From Moorena sp. SS36440bin_2 (GTDB lineage: Bacteria; Cyanobacteriota; Cyanobacteriia; Cyanobacteriales; Coleofasciculaceae), in contig WTKN01000048.1 of NCBI GenBank assembly GCA_011524395.1, forward strand, positions 1 to 63,295: a stretch of 63,295 nt of DNA, given 5' to 3'. Positions 1 through 10,200 of this stretch are shown here, piece by piece. Made by a program: the position numbers and the translations under genes. How positions within the stretch are numbered: position 1 is the stretch's first letter; each line of letters begins with the position of its first letter. Under the pieces are notes generated by a model. It did no database searches. It worked only from the letters and a program-made list of their open reading frames with translations, and was not told the DNA's origin.

Positions 1-133
1 ATTACTTGATTTTCAGTCTATCAAGTTTTCGGATAATAGTGGGATAGGTTCATTAAGCTCACCTACTTAAAGCTTACCGTTCGTGTACCGTGGCCTACGG
101 CATTCTATCCTAAGCAGTAGCTGGAGTTGCTAA

Positions 134-380
134 GAAGCCAACACTAAACTCAAAGAGTCACTGTGGGAGTATGTCACTAACCTGTACTGGCAAGACTCAG
201 AACAGCAATACCACTTCTCCCTGAAATTTACTGCTGATTTAATTGCCATGAATGGGGCTAATTTTATTATCAGCAGTACCTATCAGGAGATTGTGGTTAC
301 TGCTGATAGTGTTGGTCAGCATGAATCTTAACAGAACTTCACCATTCCAGACCTGTATCATGGGGATCAATGGCATTGAG
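134..380 (+). pseudogene. susA: Sucrose synthase remnant (C-terminal glycosyltransferase part)
   Basis: Translation from 134 reads [20 protein letters not shown], then [19 protein letters not shown], then [20 protein letters not shown]. This closely follows the sucrose synthase stretch that ends TADLIAMN(A/N)ADFIITSTYQEI and VGQYES in the family as I remember it. A TAA at 329-331 interrupts it. The match resumes as QNFTIPDLYH, and the reading frame then shifts by one base before GINGIE (366-380). Nothing recognisable precedes 134 or follows 380. Intact sucrose synthase has about 800 residues, so this is roughly a tenth of the gene, carrying a nonsense mutation and a frameshift. The assignment rests on motif recall, not on a search. 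Confidence 0.75.
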
Positions 381-737
381 TCAGAGTACTTAGGTTTTAT
401 AGCAATTTTCAGGAGGAGTGAGCGACATTGCTTATCCTTTTAAGGCAGAAGGCAGCAAGGCAAGAAGTTCTTAAGGCAAATAAGTGCTAATCAAGAGCGT
501 ACCTCATAGCTATGATAAATATATATAGCTATGGTTGGACAAGAGTCAAATAGAATTTAGTTACAATTAGGGTTGATAGGGAGTTTGTTTTGTGCTAAGC
601 TTTGCGTTGTGCCTAATTTCGGGGGCTCTCAAGGCTCATAAAACTAAGTACACCGAAGTATAGTTAAAACAGTAAAAAAACTGTTGCAAGGGAGCAAGTA
701 AGCGTTGAAAAACGCTATCTACCAAGGAGCTTAAAAC
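381..737 (+). promoter_or_regulatory. Upstream region of the polyketide cluster
   Basis: No gene is visible here. The stretch lies between the sucrose synthase remnant and the first cluster reading frame, so it is the likely site of the cluster promoter. I found no convincing -35/-10 pair with normal spacing. Two small hairpins lie near the end: AACAGT/ACTGTT at 668-685 and AGCGTT/AACGCT at 701-716. An AAGGAG ribosome-binding site follows at 723-728, nine bases before the TTG at 738. Confidence 0.35.
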
Positions 738-1433
738 TTGGAAAATATCAGATGTTTAGACTTTGACAAAAAGTTTTCCACGCTGGTAGAGTTGTTAGGC
801 TATAGAGCCCTAACTCAGCCCGCTAAAATCGTTTATGCCTTCCTAGACAAAGGGGAAGAAGAAACAGATATACAAACTTATTATAACTTATTATACCAAG
901 GCTCAAGGGCGATCGCCAGCCAGTTGCAGTCTCTGGGGGTAACGGGAGAACAAGCTTTGCTAGCTAGTATATCCACCAGGTATAGACTTGATTGCTGCTT
1001 TCTTTGGGTGCTTGTACGCTGGGGTAATTGCAGTCGCCGGATATCCACCACTCCGAACCAGTCAAAATCTATCTCGGTTGTTAGCGATCGCATCAGATGC
1101 AGAGGCTCGGTTTGGCCTAACTGCCATATCTTTTATGACCGAGTTAAACAGTCGCTTTGCCCAGCATCCAGCTCTTGCTCAGTTGCATTTGCTGGCTACC
1201 AATCAATGCGTACGCGACGGCTAGACAGCAGCAGCCTAGCCTTTCTCCAGTAAACTTCCTGCTCTACCGAGACACCCAAGGGAGTAATAGTGAGTCACTG
1301 TAATCTGCTACACAATCAGCGTATGCTTAAGCAAGCCTTCGGACATAGCCAGCAAACAATTATTGTAGTAGGTTGGTTGCTGACTTTTCACGACATGGGA
1401 CTGATGGAAAATGTATTTTTATATGAAAAATGA
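738..1433 (+). pseudogene. Broken fatty acyl-AMP ligase, N-terminal third
   Basis: A TTG start at 738 lies behind a good AAGGAG. The first frame encodes FSTLVELLGYRALTQPAKIV and continues to about residue 75. The frame then shifts near 968: YPPGIDLIAAFFGCLYAGVI and NLSRLLAIASDAEARFGL are read from 970 to 1224. It returns to the first frame at DSSSLAFLQ, meets TAA where Tyr is expected, and continues as TSCSTETPKGVIVSHCNLLH and WLLTFHDMGL before TGA at 1431. The motif core (family form YTSGSTGTPKG) has lost a Tyr and two Gly. Everything after roughly residue 210 of a FAAL is missing. The final TGA overlaps the ATG of the intact FAAL (ATGA at 1430-1433), so this fragment sits exactly in front of its replacement. 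Confidence 0.85.
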
Positions 1434-3208
1434 GCAAGCAAGAATTTTCTACTCTAATTGACCTTCTCCAATATCGCTCCCTAAATCAATCTGCTCGAAA
1501 AGCTTACAGTTTCCTAAACAATGGGGAAAAAGAGGTAAATAGCCTAAGTTACAAAGAATTAGATGAAAAAGCCAGAGCAATTGCTGTAGAACTTCAAAAA
1601 CAAGTAGATAGGAATGAAAGGGCTTTACTCCTATATCCACAGGGACTAGAATTTATTGCCGCCTTATTTGGGTGTTTGTATGCAGGAGTGGTTGCCATTC
1701 CGGCACCACCACCAGACCCAATTAGACTGAAGCGGACACTACCTAGGCTTGAAGCAATTGTCAAAGATGCCCAAGCTTCCGTAATACTTACTGATGAATC
1801 AAAGTATTCCCAACTTAAAGAAGCCACTTCGGAGTTGTCTTCAGAATTCAAAAGGCTCAAATGGATAGTTAGCGATAAAATTCCTACTGCGCTATCACAA
1901 AAATGGCTAAAACCAGATATAAATAGCGATACCCTGGCTTATCTTCAATACACATCAGGCTCGACTTCCACACCAAAGGGGGTGATGCTAACCCACAAAA
2001 ATTTAATACACCACTGTAGCTACATAAAAGAAGCTTGGGGTTATACATCAGATAGTATCGCCACAACCTGGGTTCCCCATTTTCACGATTATGGACTCGT
2101 TGATGGACTAATCCAACCGCTATATTCCGGTATTCCCTGCTATGTGATGTCCCCCATCGCCTTCTATATGCGACCGATTCGCTGGCTAAAGACAATTTCA
2201 CACTACCGAGTCACCCATAGTCAAGGACCAAATTTTGCCTACGAACATTGCCTAAGAAGAACCACACCAGAACAAAGGGCGAATTTAGACCTAAGTAGTT
2301 GGCGTACAGCTAGCAACGGAGCGGAGCCAGTTCGCCAAGAAACAGTGGAAAATTTTATTGCTACTTTTGCTCCTTTTGGTTTCCGTAGGGATGCTCTTTA
2401 TCCAGCTTATGGACTAGCCGAAGCAACTTTGTTGGTTTCGACTAAAAAACATGGGGAAAAAGCCCGGGTGTTGACCTTAGCAGCAGAAGCCCTAGAAAAA
2501 AATAGAATTGTAGTAGTATCACCAGCAGAAAAAGATCAGGTAGTACGAAAAGTAGTTAGCTGTGGACCTCCTATTGGTGGGATGAAAGTGGCGATCGTTA
2601 ATCCAAACACGTTGACAAAATGTCAACCAGATGAGGTAGGAGAGATTTGGGTCTGCGATCCAAGTATGGCTGTAGGATACTGGAATAGGTTAGAAGAGAC
2701 AGAAAAGACCTTTAATGCTTACATAGGCGAAAGTGGTGAAGGGCCATTTATGCGCACAGGGGATTTAGGATTTCGGCAAGATGGGGAACTATTCATTACA
2801 GGGCGTATCAAAGACGTGATTATTATTCGTGGTCGCAACCATTATCCCCAAGATATTGAATTGACAGTGGAAAAAAGTCACCCATCACTACGATCTAGTC
2901 ATGGAGCAGCATTTGCAGTGGAGATTAAGGGAGAAGAACGTTTAATAGTGGTTCAGGAGGTGGAGCGTGGTTACCAAAAAACACTAGATATAAATGAGGT
3001 AGTGGGAAATATTAGAGAGGCAGTTACAGACGAACATGATCTACAGGTGTATTCTGTAGTATTAATCAAAGCTGGGAGCATTCCTAAAACATCAAGTGGC
3101 AAAATACAACGCTCTGCTTGCCGAGTTAAGTTTTTGGAGGGCACATTAGACCAGTTGGAATCCAGGGTAAAAGTGAAAAGTCAACGTGTCGCAGGGCTAT
3201 CCAGTTAA
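1430..3208 (+). CDS. Fatty acyl-AMP ligase (FAAL), starter activation
   Basis: Activates a free fatty acid with ATP to the acyl-adenylate and passes it to an ACP, here most likely the free ACP at 4495. The adenylation motif YTSGSTSTPKGVMLTHKNL starts near residue 174. WVPHFHDYGLVDGLIQPLYS follows, then YGLAEATLLV, RTGDLGF, and the C-terminal PKTSSGKIQR with its Lys. Length is 592 residues, as usual for FAALs. Like other FAALs it begins with the (F)STLIDLLQYRS-type opening. The ATG overlaps the TGA of the FAAL pseudogene, and no Shine-Dalgarno site is obvious, so translation may depend on coupling to the upstream remnant. With the following desaturase and ACP the gene order matches jamA-jamB-jamC of the jamaicamide pathway. 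The chain length of the substrate cannot be read from the sequence. Confidence 0.93.
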   Translation: MSKQEFSTLIDLLQYRSLNQSARKAYSFLNNGEKEVNSLSYKELDEKARAIAVELQKQVDRNERALLLYPQGLEFIAALFGCLYAGVVAIPAPPPDPIRLKRTLPRLEAIVKDAQASVILTDESKYSQLKEATSELSSEFKRLKWIVSDKIPTALSQKWLKPDINSDTLAYLQYTSGSTSTPKGVMLTHKNLIHHCSYIKEAWGYTSDSIATTWVPHFHDYGLVDGLIQPLYSGIPCYVMSPIAFYMRPIRWLKTISHYRVTHSQGPNFAYEHCLRRTTPEQRANLDLSSWRTASNGAEPVRQETVENFIATFAPFGFRRDALYPAYGLAEATLLVSTKKHGEKARVLTLAAEALEKNRIVVVSPAEKDQVVRKVVSCGPPIGGMKVAIVNPNTLTKCQPDEVGEIWVCDPSMAVGYWNRLEETEKTFNAYIGESGEGPFMRTGDLGFRQDGELFITGRIKDVIIIRGRNHYPQDIELTVEKSHPSLRSSHGAAFAVEIKGEERLIVVQEVERGYQKTLDINEVVGNIREAVTDEHDLQVYSVVLIKAGSIPKTSSGKIQRSACRVKFLEGTLDQLESRVKVKSQRVAGLSS

Positions 3209-3389
3209 ATGTAAGGAGTTTAGATTGGTTGATTTGATAAATATTGATGATATAATTTGATTAAACTTACAGGCATAACGCCAATTCGTAAACCTGGAAA
3301 ATTACGCCCTAGATACTTAGTATTAAACAGGTGAGATGGCATTAAAAAAAATAAAAAATTTAGCAAATGGTAACTAAGGAGACAGTTTG

Positions 3390-4355
3390 ATGTCAATTCC
3401 AATGGATGTGACCAAAAAATCTTTTAAACCAGCCAAAACTCAAAAGTCAAAAACCATATCAAATGATTACATTAAAGGTCTCCAGACAAAACACTTTCTG
3501 TTGTACAATGTCATTCCAACAATCGGAACACTAATAGCGATCGCTTTACTATGGTGGTACCCGATCAGTAGCGTGGAAATAGGATTACTAATAGGAATGT
3601 GGGCATTGACTATGGTGGGGATGACTGTAGGGTTGCACCGCTACTTTGCCCATCGTGCCTTTAAAACTAGCGAAACAATGAGAGTCATTTTAGCAATTCT
3701 AGGCTGTATGGGTGCTCAAGGGCCTGTAGTTTCCTGGGTGGCAGTGCATCGTCGTCACCATGAGTACAGCGATCTACCAGGAGATCCCCATTCTCCAAAT
3801 CTAGAAGAATTACAGGAAGGAATATGGGGAACCTTACGAGGTCTTTGGCACGCCCATGTGGGTTGGCTAACAAACCACGAGTATCCTAACCCGATGTATT
3901 ATGCGCCAGAATTGATGCGAGACAAAACCATTAGCAAGATTAATCGCAATTATGTAGTATGGATAGTTTTGGGTCTGCTAATGCCAACTATTTTAGGAGG
4001 AATTATTCATGGGTCTTGGTACGGGGCTGTGGAAGGTCTTCTGTGGGGTGGATTTGTACGGATGTTTGTGGTAGATAACTCCATTTTAAGTATCAATTCA
4101 TTTTCTCATGCTTTTGGAACTCATCCTTTCGATAGTAAAGACCAGAGTCGGAACAATATTTGGGTGGCTATTCCTACTTTTGGAGAATCCTGGCAGAATA
4201 ATCACCATACTTTTGAAAATTCGGCAGCGATTGGTTTAAAATGGTGGCAAATAGATTTAGGTTACTGCCTAATCTGGGTATTGGAAAAATTAGGTTTAGT
4301 TTGGGATGTAAAGTTGCCAAGCGCCAAAATGATCGAAGCTAAGAAGTTAGCTTAA
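3390..4355 (+). CDS. Membrane fatty acyl desaturase, JamB-like position
   Basis: Integral membrane di-iron desaturase. It carries the His boxes HRYFAH (HxxxxH), HRRHH (HxxHH) and a third box NNHHTFEN. Hydrophobic stretches around residues 34-75 and 190-230 fit the usual paired membrane helices. The family is the acyl-CoA/acyl-lipid delta-9 type. Between a FAAL and a free ACP, the known precedents (JamB and relatives) act on the ACP-bound acyl chain to install a terminal alkene or alkyne. That function is an inference here, since ordinary mid-chain desaturation would look the same by motif. I chose ATG 3390 because AAGGAG at 3376-3381 lies eight bases upstream. A TTG one codon earlier (3387) is also open. 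Confidence 0.9.
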   Translation: MSIPMDVTKKSFKPAKTQKSKTISNDYIKGLQTKHFLLYNVIPTIGTLIAIALLWWYPISSVEIGLLIGMWALTMVGMTVGLHRYFAHRAFKTSETMRVILAILGCMGAQGPVVSWVAVHRRHHEYSDLPGDPHSPNLEELQEGIWGTLRGLWHAHVGWLTNHEYPNPMYYAPELMRDKTISKINRNYVVWIVLGLLMPTILGGIIHGSWYGAVEGLLWGGFVRMFVVDNSILSINSFSHAFGTHPFDSKDQSRNNIWVAIPTFGESWQNNHHTFENSAAIGLKWWQIDLGYCLIWVLEKLGLVWDVKLPSAKMIEAKKLA

Positions 4356-4494
4356 TTGTTAAAAAAAAATCGTAAACCTGAACAAGATTAGGACGTGTAA
4401 CTATCCTCAATTGGTCATAGCTGATGATAGTTACACGTATCAAGTAGTCAATAACTTCAGTAAAATCTAGTAACTACCCATCAATCAATAAATT

Positions 4495-4797
4495 ATGGAA
4501 AACTTAACAGTAGAAACCCAAAACCTGACTAATGTAGATAATGGAAGTATAGAGGATAAGAATGGACCCACAGTAGATGAGGTTCAGGAGTGGTTGATTT
4601 CTTATCTGTCACAACTATTAGATCTAGAAATTGAAGAAATATCGACAAGCACTTCTTTTAATCGTTACGGTCTGGATTCTTCAGCCTCAATATCTTTAAC
4701 AAGCGATTTCGGGGATTGGATCTCAAAAGAAATAGACCCAACAATTCTGTATAGTTACCCCACAATAGAAGCTATGGCAGAGCACTTTGGTGGATAA
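4495..4797 (+). CDS. Free-standing acyl carrier protein for the starter unit
   Basis: A 100-residue discrete ACP. The phosphopantetheine site is [19 protein letters not shown], with the modified Ser in GLDS near residue 62. This GLDSSA form is typical of ACPs paired with FAALs (JamC-like) and differs from the GMDSL form of the modular PKS ACPs downstream. The N-terminal 25 residues are polar and probably disordered. Its place after the FAAL and desaturase suggests it holds the fatty acyl chain during loading and desaturation and then delivers it to the KS of PKS1. Confidence 0.93.
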   Translation: MENLTVETQNLTNVDNGSIEDKNGPTVDEVQEWLISYLSQLLDLEIEEISTSTSFNRYGLDSSASISLTSDFGDWISKEIDPTILYSYPTIEAMAEHFGG

Positions 4798-4809
4798 GAT
4801 TTATTGAAA

Positions 4810-4964
4810 GTAATCTCAAATCCGCTTAATTCGGTATAAAAAAAAATATCTGCAGCTATTGCCAAATCTTTCTAAATTCTCTTCCATCCTGACTACTGAA
4901 TTGGTAAATACTGAATCATAATTAACTATCTAATTTATACCGATGCTAGCGGATTTGAGATTAC
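4810..4964. repeat. MITE-like element with terminal inverted repeats
   Basis: The 17-base arm GTAATCTCAAATCCGCT (4810-4826) is matched by its exact reverse complement at 4948-4964. A second short arm pair, CGGTATA (4832-4838) and TATACCG (4936-4942), lies just inside. About 100 AT-rich bases lie between. There is no reading frame, so this resembles a small non-autonomous element or a long imperfect hairpin between the ACP and the flavoprotein. The rest of the 4798-5225 gap is AT-rich with several A-runs and no other feature I can support. Confidence 0.6.
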
Positions 4965-5225
4965 TAGTTAGTTTTGGGTAGAGAAGATTTGCGGAATATC
5001 TGAATATTATCCCTACCTAAAATTAGCTAGCACAAAAAACTGTAGTTTATCACGGAAACCGAATAGTTTCTTTTGCAAGTATGGCTTATAAAAAAAATGG
5101 ATGGATAAAAAAAAAAGAAAACGGTATTACTCAGTAATTACATCTAAGTAAAAGCTATCAAACAGTTTGATGGTGCAGCTATTTTGGAGTTGTAAAACTT
5201 TTGGTTTGTAAGATTTGATAAAAGT

Positions 5226-7214
5226 GTGATAAAAAATATTATGCTCGAAGTATGTATCATTGGTTTTGGATTTAGTGCGGTGCCATTGATTAGGGAATTA
5301 CAGCGCACGGGAACAGAGTTTAGAATCATTTCCGATGAAAGCAATAGTGTATGGGATGCTCTGAGTAAAAGTAACCGTTTGGATTTCGACCTAGTATCCA
5401 GTTATTTAACTAGCTTTTATTCATTTGATTTGGTAAAGGATTTTGTAGAAGATTATTATCCTACATCAAAGCAATTTTATGAAATGCACCAGAGATGGCG
5501 AAAGGTATATGAGAATGAAATAATAAGGGATCGGGTGACGAGAATAGATAATTTCCAAGACCATAGTGTAATTTTTACAAAATCTGGCCAAACACTGAAT
5601 GCCAAACACGTGATCTGCTCCACAGGGTTTAGTCGTGCTATACACACCCACATTAATGATATTGATTACAGTGTATCGAACAAAACCTTTGTGTTTGATA
5701 CGATGGGAGACTCTGCTAATCTAATCATAGCAAAATTGATCCCCAATAACAACAAAATTATCATTAGAACGAACGGGTTTAATGCTCGAGATAAAGTCAT
5801 TCCAGGAGCAGGAGCAATATATACCTTAGATCAGCTAGAAGGTCATAATTTTAGGTATATGTCCCATGAGCATTATGCCTCTGTAATCTACGGTCTGCCT
5901 TTAGGTTCAAACAAACCAATTCTAATGGGAGATCAATTTCCTGTGACTGTGCGTGATGATAGTTATATCACAAGTAAGTCACGCCCTGCAAGCGGTACAA
6001 TTGCGATCAAATACTGGCCTATCGATCAATATGCAGATAAATTTGGTAATAACCTTGAAGAGTCTATTTCTCAAGGTTACTTATTGAATGATATCGCCAT
6101 GTGGTTGCATACAGGTAAAGCTATTGTTGTGCCCAAAGATACCGCAATTGATATTGAAAAGAAAACAATCACTTACGCAGGTATTGAAAGAGCTTTCCAT
6201 CAGTATATAAAAGGGGATCCGGAACAACCGAGACTGCCAAAAATTATGATTGATGGAAATACTCCCTATGACTATCAATACAGAGATAATTTTATGGGTG
6301 TAATACCCCATACACTGAAAAATGTATACTTTATTGGATATACCCGTCCTTATACAGGAGGTCTGGCAAATATAATTGAAATGCAAGGGTTGTTCGTTCA
6401 TAAAATGATAACTCAATCAGAATTTCATCAGAAAATACATCATAACTTGGACGAGCGTATTGTCGCTTACAATAATCATTATTATGGGACAACTAAACCT
6501 CGCAGCGCAGATCACTTAGTATATTTTGGATTTTATACAGATGATCTAGCAAGGTTAATCGGCATTGATTATAAACCCAGCGAAATTAACTCAATCAAAG
6601 ATATGGTGTTTTATTATGCTTTTCCTAATAACGCATTTAAATATCGTCTGAAAGGAGAATATGCGGTTGAGGGGGTTGAAGACCTGATCAAAAAAATTAA
6701 TGAAAAATATTATGATTTTATTGGTGTATTTGCCTATTTATGGGTAACCAGCACGATGGATTCAGTTGATATTAATGAAGAAATAGAACAATTTATTCGT
6801 CAGTATTTCAACGACATGAGGCATAAAGAACCATATACAAAATTCATGGAAAATTATATTAAAGTCTATCGTCGGTTTAAAAATACAATAGTTGATGAGA
6901 CGGAGGATTATGAGTGGAATTTGATGGTAAAAAAGGCTAGTGAGACGAGAGATAGAGTTGTGCAAGATTTCAAAGAATCAGGTGATAATCAACTTGAAAA
7001 AGACTTGAATACTTTTATCTTTAATGAGATCGAAGTAATACAATCTTTAATGAGTTATAAGATTGAATCAGTTAAGGATGGCCAATTAAAAATCGTTCTA
7101 GAAAGCGTTTTAGACAAAAACGAGATGCTCCCAAAAATTGAAGCCCAAGATTGGCAATCTTTATTATCTTTGACTAAGCCCAAAGAGTATGAACTGCTGT
7201 ATTTGAAGCCCTAG
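5226..7214 (+). CDS. FMO-like FAD/NAD(P)H-dependent oxygenase
   Basis: The N-terminus has an FAD-binding Rossmann fold (CIIGFGFSAVPLIREL, a GxGxSA pattern near residues 12-18). A second nucleotide-binding motif, GDSANLIIAKL, lies near residue 161, preceded by CSTGFSRA near residue 138. This layout is that of flavin monooxygenases, N-hydroxylases and Baeyer-Villiger-type enzymes; I cannot tell which. The last 250 residues, rich in Lys, Tyr and Asp, match nothing I recognise, and at 662 residues the protein is longer than simple FMOs. Placed between the starter ACP and PKS1, it may oxidise the starter chain or a polyketide intermediate. The gene is more AT-rich than the PKS genes, which may mean a separate origin. 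The GTG at 5226 and the ATG at 5241 are both possible starts. Confidence 0.72.
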   Translation: MIKNIMLEVCIIGFGFSAVPLIRELQRTGTEFRIISDESNSVWDALSKSNRLDFDLVSSYLTSFYSFDLVKDFVEDYYPTSKQFYEMHQRWRKVYENEIIRDRVTRIDNFQDHSVIFTKSGQTLNAKHVICSTGFSRAIHTHINDIDYSVSNKTFVFDTMGDSANLIIAKLIPNNNKIIIRTNGFNARDKVIPGAGAIYTLDQLEGHNFRYMSHEHYASVIYGLPLGSNKPILMGDQFPVTVRDDSYITSKSRPASGTIAIKYWPIDQYADKFGNNLEESISQGYLLNDIAMWLHTGKAIVVPKDTAIDIEKKTITYAGIERAFHQYIKGDPEQPRLPKIMIDGNTPYDYQYRDNFMGVIPHTLKNVYFIGYTRPYTGGLANIIEMQGLFVHKMITQSEFHQKIHHNLDERIVAYNNHYYGTTKPRSADHLVYFGFYTDDLARLIGIDYKPSEINSIKDMVFYYAFPNNAFKYRLKGEYAVEGVEDLIKKINEKYYDFIGVFAYLWVTSTMDSVDINEEIEQFIRQYFNDMRHKEPYTKFMENYIKVYRRFKNTIVDETEDYEWNLMVKKASETRDRVVQDFKESGDNQLEKDLNTFIFNEIEVIQSLMSYKIESVKDGQLKIVLESVLDKNEMLPKIEAQDWQSLLSLTKPKEYELLYLKP

Positions 7215-7270
7215 AGTGTTTTGTAAGTAGTTAAACAATACACATCGCTATCTCCACAGAAAAGGCTTGT

Positions 7271-10200
7271 GTGCTGGTAGCAGAAACTGAACAAATGATG
7301 AATAAAGAACCAATAGCAATAATAGGAATGGGATGTCGTTTCCCAGGAGCTAAAAATCCAGAAGCATTCTGGAAATTACTGTGTAATGGTATAGACGCAA
7401 TTACCGAAGTGCCAGCTTCTCGGTGGGATAACGAATTATTTTATGACCCCGACATCTCCAAGCCAGGTAAAACGAACAGTCGGTGGGGTGGCTTTCTAGA
7501 GCAAGTAGATCGATTTGACCCGAATTTTTTTGGTATTTCTCCCCGAGAAACCCAAACCATGGACCCCCAACAACGGCTATTGCTGGAACTAGCTTGGGAA
7601 GCCTTAGAAGACGCAGGACAACCACCAGCAGAATTGGCAGGTACACCCACAGGGGTATTCATGGGGGTATCAAGCTTCGACTACTATGAACTCATCGCCC
7701 AAAATCCCAGTAACTTTAGTACCTATACAGGCACAGGTAACTTAAATTGTATTAACGCCAATCGCCTCTCATACTTTTTTGACTTCCATGGACCGAGCAT
7801 GGCCATAGATACGGCCTGTTCCTCATCCCTGGTGGCAGTACACTTAGCTTGCCAAAGCCTGTGGAGTGGAGAATCTACCCTAGCAATGGTAGGAGGCGTA
7901 CATATTGTGACATCGCCGTGGATGTCGGTAGCCTATGCCCAAGGAGGATTTATGGCTGCTGACGGTAGGTGTAAAACCTTTGATGCCAAAGCTGATGGTT
8001 ATGTCCGCAGTGAGGGGGCAGGGTTAGTGATACTCAAACCACTATCTCAAGCCCTGGCTAATAAAGACCGCATCTATGCCTTAGTCAAGGGAAGCGCAGT
8101 TAACCAAGATGGATACAGCAACGGGCTAACAGCCCCCAATCCCTTAGCACAGGAAGCGGTGTTACGGGCAGCATACAAAAATGCAGGTATTTCACCAGGA
8201 GATGTGCAGTATATAGAAGCCCACGGAACCGGAACAAAACTGGGAGACCCGATGGAGATGAAAGCCTTAGGAGCAGTGCTATCTCAAGATCGTGCTCCTG
8301 GTGACTACTGTGCAGTGGGTTCAGCAAAAACCAATATTGGGCATTTAGAAGCACCAGCAGGTATTGCCGGATTAATTAAAGTAGCACTGTCACTTTACTA
8401 TCGCCAGATTCCACCAAGTCTAAATTTCACAGAGCCGAATCCTTATATCAAGTTTGACGAAATACCATTGCGAGTACAGGAAACTCTGACACCTTGGCCA
8501 GAAAAATCAATGCCAGCGTACGCAGGTGTGAGTTCCTTTGGTTTTGGTGGCACTAACTCCCATGTGGTGTTGGCAGAAGTAGAGAACAAGGAACTATTAA
8601 TAGGTAACACGCAAGAAAAACCCAAAGAACGTCCAGTGCATCTGCTAACGCTATCAGCGAAAACGGAAGAAGCTCTGGAGCAGTTAGTGACCGGTTATCA
8701 GAACCACTTGAAAAAACATCCAGAATTGGCGATAGGAGATGTTTGTTACACAGCCAATGTGGGGCGATCGCACTTTCAATATCGCCTCGCTGTTGTCACC
8801 AAATCCACAGAGCAGTTACAGGAACAATTAAAGGGTGCGGCAGAAGCAGAGGAAACACCAGGAGTTATCAAGGGTAAAAAGATTGGTCGCAAGCGTCCTA
8901 AAGTAGCATTCCTCTTCACCGGTCAAGGTTCCCAGTATGTAAATATGGGACGGCAATTGTATGAAAGTCAACCTACTTTTCGTCACGCTTTAGATCTATG
9001 TGACCAAATCCTACGTCCGTATTTGGAACATTCGCTTTTAGAAGTGCTTTATCCTCAACAAGCACAAAACTCAAATTATTCTCTACTAGACCAAACTGCT
9101 TATACCCAACCGGCTCTATTTGCTTTAGAATATGCCCTCGCCAAGTTATGGGAATCTTGGGGAATCAAACCCAAGGTGGTGATGGGTCATAGTGTGGGAG
9201 AATATGTGGCAGCTTGTATTGCAGGAGTTTTCAGTCTTGAAGACGGACTGAAGTTAATTGCCATGCGTGGCAGGTTAATGCAGCAGTTGCCTAGTGGTGG
9301 CAAGATGGTATCGTTGTTGGCGTCGGAAAAGCGGGTCAAAAAGGCGATCGCGGACTATAGTTCCCAAGAGGGGTTGGACAAGCCCGCTGTAAGCATTGCT
9401 GCCATCAATGGACCGGAAAGTATCGTGATTTCTGGTGAAAGTGAAGCGATCGCAGCTATTGGCAGTAAGTTAGAAGCTCTGGGAGTAAAAACCAAACCGC
9501 TACAGGTATCTCATGCTTTCCACTCCCCTCTGATGGAACCAATGTTGGCAGAATTTAAAGCAGTAGCCAATCAAATTACCTACCATCAACCCAAAATACC
9601 AGTAATATCCAATGTTACTGGTGAAAAAGTAGGTGCGGAAATTGCTACTGCTGAATATTGGGTTCGTCATGTGCGACAACCAGTGAGATTTGCCCAGAGT
9701 ATGAAAACTCTAAATGAGCAAGGGTATGAATTGTTTCTAGAAATTGGACCCAAACCAATATTACTGGGAATGGGAAGGCAATGTTTGCCAGAGGATGTGG
9801 GAGTATGGTTGCCGTCATTGCGTCCGGGAGTGGAACAATGGCAACAGATGTTGGAAAGTTTGGGACAGTTATATGTGAAAGGTTTGAAGGTAGATTGGTC
9901 AGGATTTGAGCAAGATTATTCTTGTCAGAAGGTAGCATTGCCAACATATCCCTTCCAGCGAGAAAGGTATTGGTTAGAAACTAATAATGGTCTTCCGAAA
10001 AAACAGTATTTGTCAACAAGCCAAGCTATCCACCCCCTATTAGGTCAAAAACTCAATTGTGCGAGTGAACAACAAATTTTTCAGTCAGTATTAGGGGAAG
10101 TATCCCCAGCCTACCTCAGCCACCATAGAGTATTTGATAAAGCATTATTTCCCACGACTGCCTATTTAGAAATGGCTACAGCAGCCGGAAACTACCAATT

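Noticed and set aside
252-443. A 63-residue open frame near the left edge
   Set aside because: It overlaps the sucrose synthase remnant in another frame; only its GINGIE piece is homologous, as the frameshifted end of that pseudogene.
530-565. TTGGAC ... TACAAT as the cluster promoter
   Set aside because: The spacing is about 21 bases, too long for a normal sigma-70 promoter, so I did not call it.
3390-4355. Housekeeping delta-9 desaturase unrelated to the cluster
   Set aside because: The His-box family alone would allow it, but its place between a FAAL and a FAAL-type ACP on the same strand favours a starter-modifying role; the reaction itself remains open.
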